Shown here: in pieces, positions 27,614 through 37,712 of the stretch | Layout: each line of letters begins with the position of its first letter | How positions within the stretch are numbered: the stretch's first letter is position 1 | Assembly: GCF_003003125.1 (NCBI RefSeq) | Contig: NZ_PVTZ01000003.1 | Span: 244,425 to 308,424 of the forward strand | DNA length: 64,000 nucleotides | Direction: 5' to 3' | Source of the DNA: Laceyella sediminis | Lineage (GTDB): Bacteria; Bacillota; Bacilli; Thermoactinomycetales; Thermoactinomycetaceae | Translations under genes and position numbers: made by a program | Notes under the pieces: generated by a model | Told to the model about the DNA's origin: nothing | Seen by the model: the letters and a program-made list of their open reading frames with translations, nothing else | The model's database searches: none

Positions 27614-28825
27614 TCACTGGCCAGCTACCCATTCTTCCTCTACCCCATCCTCCTGTGGCAATGGATCATGCAAGAGACGCCAATCCAGCTCCATCTCTTC
27701 ATCCGTCAATAAGATGGCGTCCAACTGCGCTTCGATTTGTGCATGATCCATATCGATGCCGATCATCACTAACTCCGTCATCCGGTCTCCGTACTTTTCA
27801 TCCCATTCTGCTTGAATCTCAGGATACTCGGCCAACACCTCACGCCGCTCTTCTTCTGGCAGGGCCGCGATCCAATATCCTTCCGCGCCCAGCTGGATCG
27901 ACGGGCCAGCTTGGCTGAATTGCACAGCGAATTCATTCCGAGTAGCCAGCCACAGGATCCCTTTGGCCCGCACCACTTCTTCCGGCCATTGGTGCAACCA
28001 ATCGTTCAGGCGCGCTGGATGGAACGGTTTGCGCCGGCGGTACACAAACGAGGTGATGCCGTACTCATCCGTCTCCGGAGTGTGCTCCTCTTGCAACTCT
28101 TTCAGCCATCCGGCCGATTGGCTAGCCTCCTCAAAGTCAAACAGGTGGGTGTGCAAAATCTCTTTTGGGTCGATTTGCCCTTGCACCGCCCGAATAAATC
28201 GGGCCTTTGGTTGCAGTTTGCGCAACACCGCTTCCAACTGATCCGCCTCTGCCTCGGAGATCAAGTCGCATTTGTTTAAGATCAACACATCGCAAAACTC
28301 GATTTGATCAATCAATAAACTGACCACGTCGCGCGTATCATCTTCTCCCAATGCTAGCTTGCGGTCTATCAGGCTTTCCCCAGAAGAGAAGTCATGCCAA
28401 AACCGGTTGGCATCCACCACGGTAACCATGGTATCCAATCGGCACAAGGAAGGAAGATCAACGCCATTCTCTTCATCGGAGTAGGTAAACGTTTGCGCAA
28501 CCGGAATCGGTTCGCTGATCCCCGTCGATTCAATCAATATGTAGTCATAGCGTTGCTCCCTGGCCAGCCGTTCCACCTCTTTTAGCAAATCCTCCCGCAA
28601 TGTGCAACAGATGCACCCGTTGGACAATTCCACCAGCCGCTCTTCGGTGCGGGATAGATTGGCTTCTTTTCCGATCAAATCTGCATCGATATTGATCTCA
28701 CTCATGTCATTCACAATCACCGCCACTTTCAACCCTTGCCGGTTATTTAAAACATGGTTAAGAATCGTCGTTTTGCCTGAACCGAGATACCCGCTCAACA
28801 CGGTCACTGGAATCTTCTTTTGCAT
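27614..28825 (-). CDS. zagA: Zinc-responsive CobW/COG0523 GTPase (ZagA/YciC-like)
   Basis: A 403-residue GTPase of the COG0523 zinc chaperone family. Walker A is GYLGSGKTT (12-20), the metal site CxCC is C71-C74 in NGCICC, the guanine motif is NKCD, and a C-terminal CobW_C domain follows. The promoter contains a near-consensus Zur box, so expression should rise under zinc starvation, as for B. subtilis ZagA, which supplies zinc to FolE. ATG 28825 follows GAGGGGG. It lies between phoU and polA. Confidence 0.9.
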   Translation of the reverse strand: MQKKIPVTVLSGYLGSGKTTILNHVLNNRQGLKVAVIVNDMSEINIDADLIGKEANLSRTEERLVELSNGCICCTLREDLLKEVERLAREQRYDYILIESTGISEPIPVAQTFTYSDEENGVDLPSLCRLDTMVTVVDANRFWHDFSSGESLIDRKLALGEDDTRDVVSLLIDQIEFCDVLILNKCDLISEAEADQLEAVLRKLQPKARFIRAVQGQIDPKEILHTHLFDFEEASQSAGWLKELQEEHTPETDEYGITSFVYRRRKPFHPARLNDWLHQWPEEVVRAKGILWLATRNEFAVQFSQAGPSIQLGAEGYWIAALPEEERREVLAEYPEIQAEWDEKYGDRMTELVMIGIDMDHAQIEAQLDAILLTDEEMELDWRLLHDPLPQEDGVEEEWVAGQ

Positions 28826-28857
28826 TACCTATTGCCCCCTCACTCTTTTTCCAACCT

Positions 28858-28886
28858 AATATATCGTAACCATTACGATTTGTAAA
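28858..28886 (-). promoter_or_regulatory. Zur-regulated promoter of zagA
   Basis: TTTACA (28886-28881), a 17-bp spacer and TATATT (28863-28858). The spacer holds the 9-1-9 Zur-type palindrome AAATCGTAATGGTTACGATA. Zur-Zn would block RNA polymerase here. Confidence 0.85.
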
Positions 28887-28982
28887 CGAAAATTAACCGT
28901 ACTCCCTCGTGTAAAACGTATTTATTTTTATTTATAGCAACAAACTTCTTACCAGCGGGGAGCTACATATGCTTGCAACAAA

Positions 28983-29010
28983 AACAGCCCTCCTCATCAG
29001 AGGGGGCTGT
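28983..29010 (-). terminator. Terminator of pst-phoU
   Basis: ACAGCCC and GGGCTGT pair around an inner CTC/GAG stem, with TTTTTG following on the minus strand. Confidence 0.85.
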
Positions 29011-29045
29011 CTATATCATGATCGCTTATGTTGAAAAAAGGGGGG

Positions 29046-29696
29046 TTAATTCAAGTCAACTTGCTTACCGGTCTCAATATACACAACGCTTTCCGCGATG
29101 TTGGTCGCATGATCGGCGATGCGTTCCAAATACCGGGCGACGAAACAAAGTTTGATCGCCACTTCGACATGTTGCTTCTCTTGCATGTAAAAGCTGAGCT
29201 CTTTGAGCAGATCGTAATACATCTGGTCAACCTGATTGTCCGTCTTGGCCAGTTGTTTTGCCAAATCGGTATTGCCGTCAATGTAGCTATTGATCCCATC
29301 ATTCACCATCTTCTGCGTGATCTGCGCCATTTTGGGAATATCGATCAACTCTTTGAACAGCACCAAATTGCTTTCTTTCATCTCAATCGTGACTTGGGCA
29401 ATGTTGACTGCCAAATCGGCCATCCGCTCCATGTCGGACGCGATTTTGATCGCGGCGATCAACAGGCGCAAATCCTTAGCCACCGGTTGCTGGGTCGCTA
29501 TCAGTTTGGCGACAGTGTCATCGATCACTGTCTCCAGGCGGTCCATCTCTTTATCATCTAACACCACTTGCTTGGCCAAGATGTCATTCTGAATAGCCAG
29601 CGAACGAACAGCCTTGTCCACGGCGATTTCCAATTTTTCTCCCATGGTGAGCAACACGCGCTTCACTTCTTTAAGTGACTGGTCAAATTGACGCAT
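29046..29696 (-). CDS. phoU: Phosphate signalling regulator PhoU
   Basis: A 216-residue protein of two three-helix PhoU repeats. It contains the metal-binding signatures ASDMERMADLAVNIAQ and ARYLERIADHATNIAES. It couples Pst transport to PhoR signalling. It is the last gene of pstSCAB-phoU, 27 bp after pstB. B. subtilis itself lacks phoU in this operon, so the gene set differs from that model. Confidence 0.95.
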   Translation of the reverse strand: MRQFDQSLKEVKRVLLTMGEKLEIAVDKAVRSLAIQNDILAKQVVLDDKEMDRLETVIDDTVAKLIATQQPVAKDLRLLIAAIKIASDMERMADLAVNIAQVTIEMKESNLVLFKELIDIPKMAQITQKMVNDGINSYIDGNTDLAKQLAKTDNQVDQMYYDLLKELSFYMQEKQHVEVAIKLCFVARYLERIADHATNIAESVVYIETGKQVDLN

Positions 29697-29723
29697 GCCA
29701 AACGCCTCCTTATCTGCCGGGCA

Positions 29724-30485
29724 TTAGCCGAAACGGCCAGTAATATATTCTTCCGTCTGTTGATGATCCGGATTGGAGAACAGCTTATCCGTGTCGTTGT
29801 ACTCGATCAGGTCGCCGTTCAAGAAAAAGGCCGTCTTGTCGGAGATGCGCGCCGCTTGTTGCATGTTATGGGTTACAATGACAATCGTGTAATTCTTCTT
29901 CAGCTCTTGCACAAGCTCCTCAACTTTCAGGGTAGATATCGGGTCCAAGGCTGAGGTGGGTTCATCCATCAAGAGAATATCCGGTTCTACCGCTAGGGCC
30001 CGTGCAATGCACAAGCGTTGTTGTTGTCCGCCGGACAATCCTGTCGCCCGGTCCTTGAGGCGGTCTTTCACTTCATCCCACAAGGCCGCCCCGCGCAAAC
30101 TCCGTTCAACGATCTCATCCAGCTTCTTCTTATCGTTTAGTCCATGAATCCGCGGACCGTACGCGACGTTCTCATAAATGCTTTTGGGAAAAGGGTTGGG
30201 AGCTTGAAACACCATGCCCACCCGTTTGCGAAGCATTTCCACGTCTACTTCGTCAGAATAAATATCCGTGTCTTTAATTAGAATTTGCCCTTCAATCCGC
30301 ACATTGGGAATCAGGTCGTTCATGCGGTTCAATGTACGCAAAAAAGTGGATTTTCCGCAGCCGGAAGGCCCGATCAACGCCGTAACCGACCGTTCATCAA
30401 TATCGACATGAATATTTTTTAGCGCTTGTTTCTCGCCATAATATAAATCCAAGTTCTTCACTGAAATCGCCGTTGGATTCACCAC
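29724..30485 (-). CDS. pstB: Phosphate ABC transporter ATP-binding protein
   Basis: A 253-residue ABC ATPase. Walker A is GPSGCGKST, the signature [15 protein letters not shown] and Walker [27 protein letters not shown] is typical of PstB. The start is GTG 30485 or the adjacent GTG 30482 behind AAGGAG. It powers the PstCA channel. Confidence 0.96.
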   Translation of the reverse strand: MVNPTAISVKNLDLYYGEKQALKNIHVDIDERSVTALIGPSGCGKSTFLRTLNRMNDLIPNVRIEGQILIKDTDIYSDEVDVEMLRKRVGMVFQAPNPFPKSIYENVAYGPRIHGLNDKKKLDEIVERSLRGAALWDEVKDRLKDRATGLSGGQQQRLCIARALAVEPDILLMDEPTSALDPISTLKVEELVQELKKNYTIVIVTHNMQQAARISDKTAFFLNGDLIEYNDTDKLFSNPDHQQTEEYITGRFG

Positions 30486-30504
30486 AATCTCTCCTTCTTG
30501 CGGT

Positions 30505-31428
30505 TTACCGCTGAAATTTGTTACGCAGGAAGATCGCTAGTCCGTTCATTGTGAGCAAGATGACCAGCAAGACGATGATTCCGGCCGCAGCCAAATTGGA
30601 AAATTCCTCTTTGGGTTGCGCCACCCAGTTGTAAATCTGAATCGGCAACGCGGAAAACTCATCAAACACACTGCCCGGCGTAAAGGCCAAAAACGTGGCG
30701 GCCCCCACCATGATCAGCGGTGCCGTTTCGCCAATCGCACGCGACAAGGCCAGAATCGTGCCCGTCATAATCCCCGGCAAGGCATAAGGAAGGACAACCT
30801 TTTGTATGGTTTGCCATCTCGTTGCTCCCATTGCAAGTGATGCATGACGCAAGGAGTTGGGTACACTGGCGATGGCCTCGCGCGCCGCCACAATCACCAC
30901 TGGCAAAATGAGCAAAGTAAGGGTTAAACCGCCGGCCAGCACGCTTTTTTTCAACGCCAAGATTTGCACGAAGATGGTCAGCCCCAGCATACCGAACACA
31001 ATGGAGGGGACTCCCGCCAAGTTGCTGATGTTGACTTGAATCAGCGTGCTGATCCACCCTTTTTTGGCGTATTCTTCTAAATAGATCGCAGCACCCACGC
31101 CAATGATAAATGTCAACGGTGCCGTGATTGCGATCAACCAGATCGAGCCCCACAGGGCGCCTTTGATTCCCGCCCGCGATGGAAACCTGGAGGCGAAATT
31201 GTTCATGAAATCAGCCGTCACATAAGACCAGCCACGCTGGAAAATGTCAAACAGCAGGACGGCTAGCACCAGCACCCCGACCAGCGTCGCCAAGAAAAAC
31301 AGCCCATGTGCCAATCGGTTTCGGCCGCGGCGTTGTTTCACCCGGGACGCGATTTTGCGCTCTTCGTCGAAGGCCCGTTCGTGATTTAGAGCCGTTTTGT
31401 GTTTGGACATCAACTCTTCAGCCGCCAT
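30505..31428 (-). CDS. pstA: Phosphate ABC transporter permease PstA
   Basis: A 307-residue membrane permease with six spans and the EAA-type loop region [23 protein letters not shown]. The ATG at 31428 overlaps the pstC stop (TGATG) and has AAGGAGG upstream, so translation is coupled. Confidence 0.94.
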   Translation of the reverse strand: MAAEELMSKHKTALNHERAFDEERKIASRVKQRRGRNRLAHGLFFLATLVGVLVLAVLLFDIFQRGWSYVTADFMNNFASRFPSRAGIKGALWGSIWLIAITAPLTFIIGVGAAIYLEEYAKKGWISTLIQVNISNLAGVPSIVFGMLGLTIFVQILALKKSVLAGGLTLTLLILPVVIVAAREAIASVPNSLRHASLAMGATRWQTIQKVVLPYALPGIMTGTILALSRAIGETAPLIMVGAATFLAFTPGSVFDEFSALPIQIYNWVAQPKEEFSNLAAAGIIVLLVILLTMNGLAIFLRNKFQR

Positions 31429-32357
31429 CAATATTCCTCCTTATAGCGGCGCGAGATATACAGCGCCAACAAATTCATAGTGAGCGTGATTACAAACAGG
31501 GTGGCTCCCACCGCATAAATGGAATAATAAGGCAGGCTGTGATAAGAGATGTCCCCAGTCGACGCCTGCACCATAAATGCGGTCATCGTTTGGATCGATT
31601 CCAAATAGCTAAATGACATGCTCGGCGTCGATCCCGCAATGATGGTCACCGCCATGGTTTCACCCACTGCCCGGGAAAGCGCCAGCACAAAAGAAGCCAC
31701 AATACCTGACAACGCCGCGGGCAATACCACTTTCAAAGAGACTTCCAAACGGGTAGAACCCAATCCGTACGCCGCCTCGCGGATATTGCGGGGCACCGAC
31801 CGCATCGCGTCTTCGCTCAGGCTGGCGATCATCGGCAGAATCATGATCCCGACCACAATGCTTGCGCTCAACGCATTAAAAAAGTCCATATCAGGAAAAA
31901 AATCGCGCAATAAGGGCGTGACGAACGTGACACCAAAATAACCAAACACAATCGTCGGGATGCCCGCCAGCACCTCCAGTACCGGTTTGATTACCCGGCG
32001 GATGCGCTCCGGTGCGTATTCGCTCAAATAAATGGCACTGCCGATGCCAAGTGGCACAGCGACTACCGCAGCACCCAATGTGATTTGCAACGATCCGATC
32101 AGCAAAGGTAAAATCCCGAATTCGCGCTGATCTTCACTGAAAAGCGCCGTCCATTTCGTTCCAGTAATAAAGTCGACAAACGGCACTTCCGCAAAAAATG
32201 AGGCGGTCTCTTTGATAAGTGTGAACACGATCCCCACGGTGGTTAGCACCGACAACAACCCGCACAGGAGTAAAAAGCCGGGGATCAAGGCTTCCATCTT
32301 CTCTCGCCAAGTCTTTTCCTTGCGAAAAAAATTCTTCTTTTCGGCCAACTGGGACAT
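31428..32357 (-). CDS. pstC: Phosphate ABC transporter permease PstC
   Basis: A 309-residue permease paired with PstA. EAA loop: [23 protein letters not shown]. The start is ATG 32357 behind AAAGGGGAG. The open frame upstream to 32450 is leader sequence. Confidence 0.95.
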   Translation of the reverse strand: MSQLAEKKNFFRKEKTWREKMEALIPGFLLLCGLLSVLTTVGIVFTLIKETASFFAEVPFVDFITGTKWTALFSEDQREFGILPLLIGSLQITLGAAVVAVPLGIGSAIYLSEYAPERIRRVIKPVLEVLAGIPTIVFGYFGVTFVTPLLRDFFPDMDFFNALSASIVVGIMILPMIASLSEDAMRSVPRNIREAAYGLGSTRLEVSLKVVLPAALSGIVASFVLALSRAVGETMAVTIIAGSTPSMSFSYLESIQTMTAFMVQASTGDISYHSLPYYSIYAVGATLFVITLTMNLLALYISRRYKEEY

Positions 32358-32456
32358 GGTTACTCCCCTTTCTATCGTTAAAACGCAAGAAAAACGGGTA
32401 CCCCTTTCCCGTGTGAGAAAGAGGCCCCAACTTCCGCATGGTGTTCCCATGCTAGA

Positions 32457-33389
32457 TTATTTCACTTTACTTAGACCCTCTTGATATTTCGCATCCGGCA
32501 GTGGGACATAGCCTACTTCTTTGACAAGGTCTTTCGCCGTTTCCAGATAGAACTTCACAAATTCTTTCACTTCCGGCTTTTGCAAAGATTTTTTGCTTGG
32601 ATAAATGTACACCGGACGGGACAGAGGTGAGTAAGTTCCATCATGGATCGTTTGGTCGGTCGGAGCGATAGCGCCTTTGCCCGCATCAATTGGAACGATT
32701 TTCAGATTGTCTTTGTTCTCCAGGTAGTAGGCATAACCAAAGTAGCCCAATCCACCTTTGTCGCCTTGCACCCCTTTGACCAGTACATTGTCATCTTCGG
32801 ATGCAGTATAGTCGGTGCGGCTTTTCCCTTCTTCACCAACGATTTCACCCGTGAAGTAATCAAACGTACCCGAAGCGGTTCCCGGTCCGTACAATTTGAT
32901 CGGCTCCGCCGGGAAGCTGTCACGGACGTCTTTCCAGGTTTTCACTTTGGAGTTGGGCTCCCAGATTTTTTTCAATTCGTCAACGGTCAATTTGTCGACG
33001 AAGTTGTTTTCTTTATTTACAACCACCGCGATGCCATCATAAGCGACAGGAATTTCAACCGGTTCGATTCCGTTTGGCTTCGCGGCTTCTTTTTCTTCAT
33101 CTTTGATCGGACGAGACGCGTCAGAAATGTCGATTTCACCGCTGGCCCACTTTTTGAAGCCCCCGCCAGTGCCCGATTCGCCAACGGTTACATTCACATC
33201 AGGATTGGCTTTCATAAATTCCTCCGCCACTGCTTGGGAGATCGGATACACGGTGGAAGAACCATCGATTTTGATCGCTCCGCTCAGTCCTTTCCCACCG
33301 CTATCGTTCTGTTTTTGCCCACCGCAACCAACAAGGGCACTGAAAGCGAGTGTGAATGTTGCGCCGAGGATAAGCCCCTTCTTCAACAT
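32457..33389 (-). CDS. pstS: Phosphate-binding lipoprotein PstS
   Basis: A 310-residue high-affinity phosphate receptor. It has a signal peptide with lipobox LVGC. Phosphate-binding signatures are KIDGSSTVYPISQAVAEEF, GESGTGGGFKKW and YGPGTASGTFDYF. ATG 33389 follows AGGGGG. It is the first gene of pstSCAB-phoU, and PhoP-type boxes lie upstream. Confidence 0.96.
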   Translation of the reverse strand: MLKKGLILGATFTLAFSALVGCGGQKQNDSGGKGLSGAIKIDGSSTVYPISQAVAEEFMKANPDVNVTVGESGTGGGFKKWASGEIDISDASRPIKDEEKEAAKPNGIEPVEIPVAYDGIAVVVNKENNFVDKLTVDELKKIWEPNSKVKTWKDVRDSFPAEPIKLYGPGTASGTFDYFTGEIVGEEGKSRTDYTASEDDNVLVKGVQGDKGGLGYFGYAYYLENKDNLKIVPIDAGKGAIAPTDQTIHDGTYSPLSRPVYIYPSKKSLQKPEVKEFVKFYLETAKDLVKEVGYVPLPDAKYQEGLSKVK

Positions 33390-33437
33390 AAGCGTTTTCC
33401 CCCTAAAAGAAATGAATAATTTCCTTTCGTCACTTGT

Positions 33438-33491
33438 ACTATAAGCCTTTACCTTTATTGCAAAATAAATGGGATGTAAACGTTTTGTAAA
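33438..33491 (-). promoter_or_regulatory. PhoP-activated promoter of pstS
   Basis: Three hexamers at 11-bp steps, TTTACA (33491), TTTACA (33480) and TTTATT (33469), match the TTAACA-type PhoP direct repeats. A -10 TATAGT lies at 33443-33438, and there is no good -35. Confidence 0.75.
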
Positions 33492-33493
33492 TG

Positions 33494-33524
33494 AAAAAGA
33501 CAGGAGCACCTAAGTGTTCCTGTC
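33494..33524 (-). terminator. Terminator of phoPR
   Basis: GACAGGAACAC and GTGCTCCTGTC pair, then TTTTT follows. The 5' arm lies within the last codons of phoR. Confidence 0.85.
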
Positions 33525-35267
33525 TTTTTTCGTCATTGGGAAAGAGAGGGTGAAAGTGGTGCCTTGCCCAATTTGGCTCGACACCTCGATTTCTCCTTGA
33601 TGGGCTTCAACTAGATGCTTGACAATCGCCAAACCCAACCCGGTGCCGCCGGAGTCGCGCGCACGGGCTTTGTCCACTCGGTAAAACCGCTCAAACACGC
33701 GGGGAAGGTCTTCCTTGGGAATGCCAATGCCAGTATCAGACACTTTGCACAACCAGCTCTCGTCGCGCTTTTCCACTTCGACGGTGATGCGCCCACCGGG
33801 TGGTGTGTAGTTGCTTGCGTTGGACAACAGATTCAGCAAGATTTGTCGGAACCGGTCCTTGTCAACCTCTACCTCAAACGGTTCTGCAATCTTTACACTC
33901 CATGCTTGTTGTTTGGCGCGGAACCGTTCCTCCATGGTCTTCACCACCGACTGAACCATCTGATCGATACGGATCAGCTCCCTCTTCAAGTTGATCTGTT
34001 TTGACTCGATTTTGGACAAATCCAATAACTCCCCGATCAACCTTTGCAAACGCAAGCTTTCTTCATTGATGATTTGCAGGAACTCGCGGCAAGTGTCGGG
34101 ATCGCCCATGGCTCCGTCAAGAAGCGTTTCCGAAAACCCACGGATGGAGGTGATAGGCGTTTTCAATTCATGCGACACATTGGCCACAAAATCCTTGCGC
34201 AACTGTTCCAGGCGGCGGATCGCCGTCAGGTCGTGCAAAACGACAACCACCCCCACGCCGTTCCGCTCCACCCACATGGGCGCCAAATTGGCTTCTAGCA
34301 TTCGTTCTTCCGGGAAATAAATCTGGATTTCATTTCTCATCCGCTCTCCCGATTCCGCGCACTCTGTAATCCAATCCGTCAAATCGTACGGGTAGGTCAA
34401 TTTCTTATAGGAGCGACCGATGATGTCTTGCGCCGGCACGCCAAACAGCCGTTCAAAGGAACGGTTGACCAAGCTCACCTTGCCTGTCGGGTCAATCATG
34501 ATCAATCCAGATTCAAGTGACTCGATGATGCTGTGCAAGCGGCGTTCGCTTTTCCTAATCGTTTCCATTTGTTTTTGCAAGCTGTGAGCCATACGGTTGA
34601 TCGCTTGCCCCAATTGGGCCACTTCGTCTTTCCCTGTCTGTTGTACGCGCCGGTGGAATTTCTTCTGGGCGATATCTCTAGCCACTTGGGTGATTTCCTC
34701 CAGTGGGCTGGTAACGCTGCTGGCGATGCGGGAACTGAAGAAACCTGCCAAACCATACGCGATCATCAGCCCCAAAGCGAGGGAAACCCACACCTTTTCT
34801 AATGACTGGTTCACCTCTTGAATATCCAGTGAAATCCGGATGGCACCCACTACGTCACCATCCCGTTCCACCGGCAGGGCCGCGTGCAAAAAATTGTCTC
34901 TGATAACCGTCGGATCTTTCTTTTCCTTTTGCAACGCGCTTTCCACTTCGGGATACGCCTTGTAGTTCAACGACAGATCACCCGTAGAGTCACCCAGCAC
35001 ACGCCCGTTTTTGTCGAAAATGGTGATCTGTGCATCTAGCGCTTTCCCATAAACTTCAGCGACCTGCTGAAACTGACGCCGTGAAGGGTGGGAGTCTGTC
35101 CAGGCGATGGTTTCTGCCAGCATCCTCCCTTCCGTTTCCAGCCTCGTCGTCAAGGAATCGATATAGGAGGAGCGGAGCAACAACGCAACGAAGATCCCCG
35201 TCCCCAAGACGGAGCAACCGATCAAAAGGAGAAAAGACCAAGTAATGCGAGCGCGCAGCGACCTCAT
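33510..35267 (-). CDS. phoR: Phosphate sensor histidine kinase PhoR
   Basis: A 585-residue membrane kinase. Two spans (about 8-30 and 160-180) flank an extracytoplasmic domain. Then come HAMP, a PAS domain (about 240-340), HisKA with the phospho-acceptor His near 364 in VSHELKTPITS, and HATPase with NLLSNASNYTPPGG, DTGIGIPKEDL and GTGLGLAIVK. The start overlaps the phoP stop (ATGA). It phosphorylates PhoP under phosphate limitation. Confidence 0.95.
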   Translation of the reverse strand: MRSLRARITWSFLLLIGCSVLGTGIFVALLLRSSYIDSLTTRLETEGRMLAETIAWTDSHPSRRQFQQVAEVYGKALDAQITIFDKNGRVLGDSTGDLSLNYKAYPEVESALQKEKKDPTVIRDNFLHAALPVERDGDVVGAIRISLDIQEVNQSLEKVWVSLALGLMIAYGLAGFFSSRIASSVTSPLEEITQVARDIAQKKFHRRVQQTGKDEVAQLGQAINRMAHSLQKQMETIRKSERRLHSIIESLESGLIMIDPTGKVSLVNRSFERLFGVPAQDIIGRSYKKLTYPYDLTDWITECAESGERMRNEIQIYFPEERMLEANLAPMWVERNGVGVVVVLHDLTAIRRLEQLRKDFVANVSHELKTPITSIRGFSETLLDGAMGDPDTCREFLQIINEESLRLQRLIGELLDLSKIESKQINLKRELIRIDQMVQSVVKTMEERFRAKQQAWSVKIAEPFEVEVDKDRFRQILLNLLSNASNYTPPGGRITVEVEKRDESWLCKVSDTGIGIPKEDLPRVFERFYRVDKARARDSGGTGLGLAIVKHLVEAHQGEIEVSSQIGQGTTFTLSFPMTKKDRNT

Positions 35268-35977
35268 CCCCGTCTGGGCCCCTCAAATTTATACCCGATC
35301 CCGCGGACGGTCTTAATATAGATCGGGCTACGCGAGTCCGTTTCAATTTTTTCCCGCAAATGGCTCACATGCACATCAACGATACGGGAGTCGCCAATGT
35401 AATCATAATTCCAAACCGCATTCAACAATTGATCCCGCGACAACACCTTCCCCCGGTGGTTGGCCATGTACAGCAATAACTCAAACTCCTTTGGCGTCAA
35501 ATCGATCTCTTCTCCGTTCCTGGTGATGACATAACCCTCAGGGTCGATCACCAATTCTCCAATACGCATCAACGCTTCTTTCTCTTCCGTCTGCTCCATT
35601 CCTTTTAAAGCGTCAATACGGCGCAAAATCGCCTTGACCCTGGCGGTCAACTCCCGCGGACTAAATGGCTTGGTCATGTAATCGTCCGCACCCAATTCCA
35701 ATCCCAACACCTTGTCAAATTCGTCCGTTTTGGCGGTTAGCATCAAAATGGGGATGTGCTTCTTCTCCTGGCGCAGCCGGCGGCACACTTCCAAACCGTC
35801 CAGCTTGGGCAACATCAGGTCCAAGATAAGCAGGTCGGGAAAGCCGTTTTTCATCATATCCAAAGCCATTTCGCCGTCATAAGCTACATCTACTTGGAAA
35901 CCCTCTTTTTCAAGGTTGAATTGCACAAGTTTCACGATGGAAGCCTCATCATCCACAACCAAGATTTTCTTGCCCAT
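35264..35977 (-). CDS. phoP: Phosphate response regulator PhoP
   Basis: A 237-residue OmpR-type regulator. The receiver has D9-D10, phospho-acceptor D53 in LLILDLMLP and the K in MLTAKTDEFDK. The winged helix ends with VSHLREKIETDSRSPIYIKTV. It likely activates pstSCAB-phoU through the boxes at 33464-33491. Confidence 0.96.
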   Translation of the reverse strand: MGKKILVVDDEASIVKLVQFNLEKEGFQVDVAYDGEMALDMMKNGFPDLLILDLMLPKLDGLEVCRRLRQEKKHIPILMLTAKTDEFDKVLGLELGADDYMTKPFSPRELTARVKAILRRIDALKGMEQTEEKEALMRIGELVIDPEGYVITRNGEEIDLTPKEFELLLYMANHRGKVLSRDQLLNAVWNYDYIGDSRIVDVHVSHLREKIETDSRSPIYIKTVRGIGYKFEGPRRG

Positions 35978-36051
35978 CTTATGCCCTCGCTTTCAAAAAT
36001 GCTTGCTTAATCATCGTGCTTCTATTAACAAAGAAAATCATAACACAACAA

Positions 36052-36068
36052 AGTTAAGATTCCGTAAA
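36052..36068 (-). promoter_or_regulatory. Possible PhoP box before phoP
   Basis: TTTACG (36068-36063) and TTAACT (36057-36052) are spaced 11 bp apart, suggesting autoregulation. There are only two good repeats. Confidence 0.45.
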
Positions 36069-36092
36069 GATGCATCCCCACCATAAAAAAAC

Positions 36093-36146
36093 AGCATGGG
36101 TGTGAAACGGAAGAAACCGCCTTCTCCCTCTGTTTCACCCCATGCT
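36093..36146 (-). terminator. Terminator of the MaoC-like gene
   Basis: GCATGGGGTGAAAC pairs with GTTTCACACCCATGC, allowing one bulge, and TTTTTTTAT follows on the minus strand. Confidence 0.85.
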
Positions 36147-36158
36147 ACAAAAAACCTA

Positions 36159-36629
36159 CTAGAAATTTTCAAATGCATCTTTGAACAACGGTTTCAACGG
36201 CCGCGGCGGACAAACCACCAGTTCCCCTTCCGCCACAATCTTGTCCCCGCTCATCCCCTTGGCCACCAACTTGACTTTCTTGTCATGATCTAGTTTGTCG
36301 CTAATTTCCAACATTAATACCACTTCTTCCTGGATAAACAAGGGAGCTGGAAAATCAAACTGCATGGATTGTACCAAGCTTCCCGGACCAGGCAATTTCA
36401 TTGACACCAAGGCGGAAAACCAGTTGACGAGCAGGCTCGGCGGCACGACTACCTGTTCGAATTCGGTGCGCTCAGCGTAAGCACTCTGCGAAAACAACGG
36501 GTTCAAGTCATCCGCCGATCCGAGATACGAAAACACATCGCGCCGCTCTACCGTTTTGCTTTCCTCTATCCGTTCCCCTAACATCAATGTTTCATATGTT
36601 TTCCCTTGGGATTTCATATCTCTTAAACG
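36159..36629 (-). CDS. MaoC-like hotdog-fold protein
   Basis: About 156 residues with a single hotdog domain of the MaoC dehydratase type (FSYLGSADDLNPLFSQSAYA, then PPSLLVNWF). The usual D-x4-H hydratase pair is not obvious: the helix has DDLNPLF, so activity is uncertain. The start is uncertain: TTG 36629 has GAAAGGGG at the right distance, while ATG 36617, 36668 and 36686 have none. Such a gene lies between mdh and phoP in several Bacillaceae. Confidence 0.78.
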   Translation of the reverse strand, partial: RLRDMKSQGKTYETLMLGERIEESKTVERRDVFSYLGSADDLNPLFSQSAYAERTEFEQVVVPPSLLVNWFSALVSMKLPGPGSLVQSMQFDFPAPLFIQEEVVLMLEISDKLDHDKKVKLVAKGMSGDKIVAEGELVVCPPRPLKPLFKDAFENF

Positions 36630-36713
36630 CAAGTTGGCAACCCCTTTCACTGGTGTATCCGCTTTCATTTTACCGTATTTTCTCAATCTTCCATATACAA
36701 TTTGGTCAAATAC

Positions 36714-36733
36714 GCCCGGGAAAGTTCCCGGGC
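36714..36733 (-). terminator. Hairpin after mdh
   Basis: GCCCGGGAA and TTCCCGGGC form a compact GC-rich stem followed by GTATTTG. The T run is short. Confidence 0.6.
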
Positions 36734-36752
36734 ATGATGTCGCCTGTGGTTA

Positions 36753-37691
36753 TTATTTTAATACTTTCATGACGTTGCGTACAGATTCGGCCGAACGATC
36801 CAACGCCGCTTTTTCCTCTTTGGTCAGTTCCAGCTCGATAACCTTTTCTAAGCCGTTTCCGCCCAGAATGGTCGGCACACCGAGAAAGAGGTCGGTATAG
36901 CCATACTCCCCTTCCAAGTACGCCACGGCGGGCAGAATCCGCTTTTTATCCTTGAGGATCGCTTCGGTCATTTGCACCAAGGATGCGGCCGGCGCATAAT
37001 AAGCACTACCCGTTTTCAGGAGGTTGACGATTTCGCCGCCTCCTTTGCGTGTGCGCTCGATGATCGCGTCGAGCCGCTCTTGCGGAATCAGGTGTTGCAA
37101 CGGAATGCCTCCGGCGTAAGAGTAACGGATGAGCGGAACCATATCATCGCCATGTCCCCCCAGCACAAAGCCGGTCACGTCTTCAACGGACACATTCAAC
37201 TCTTGCGCCACAAACGTGCGGAAGCGGGCTGTGTCTAACACACCGGATTGCCCAATCACGCGGTTTTTGGGGAAGCCGGAAGTGCGGTACGCCTCATACA
37301 CCATCGCATCGACCGGATTGGACAACACAATGATGATACACTCCGGGGAATACTTGACGACCTGCTCCGTCACAGAACGGACGATCTTCGCATTGGTGGT
37401 CACCAAGTCATCGCGGCTCATACCCGGTTTGCGGGGCAAGCCAGCAGTGATGATCACGATATCAGACCCCTTGGTGTCCTCATAATTGCTCGTACCGATG
37501 ATGTTGGCGTCAAATCCTTGCACAGGACTTGCTTCCAACATGTCCAACGCTTTGCCTTTGGTTGGGTCTTCGGCTTGCGGAATGTCCACCAACACGATGT
37601 CACCCAGTTCTTTTTGCGCCAGCATCAATGCTGTTGTGCTTCCGGTGAAGCCAGCGCCTACCACAGTTATTTTCCTACGACGGATAGCCAT
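36753..37691 (-). CDS. mdh: Malate dehydrogenase
   Basis: NAD-dependent LDH-like malate dehydrogenase of 312 residues. Motifs: [29 protein letters not shown] with the substrate Arg residues, and [10 protein letters not shown] with the catalytic His. The NAD-specific Asp is in VLVDIPQ. The start is ATG 37691 behind AGGAGG. The ATG two codons earlier is too close to it. It is the third gene of citZ-icd-mdh. Confidence 0.96.
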   Translation of the reverse strand: MAIRRRKITVVGAGFTGSTTALMLAQKELGDIVLVDIPQAEDPTKGKALDMLEASPVQGFDANIIGTSNYEDTKGSDIVIITAGLPRKPGMSRDDLVTTNAKIVRSVTEQVVKYSPECIIIVLSNPVDAMVYEAYRTSGFPKNRVIGQSGVLDTARFRTFVAQELNVSVEDVTGFVLGGHGDDMVPLIRYSYAGGIPLQHLIPQERLDAIIERTRKGGGEIVNLLKTGSAYYAPAASLVQMTEAILKDKKRILPAVAYLEGEYGYTDLFLGVPTILGGNGLEKVIELELTKEEKAALDRSAESVRNVMKVLK

Positions 37692-37712
37692 AGTCATTGC
37701 CTCCTGATTCTA

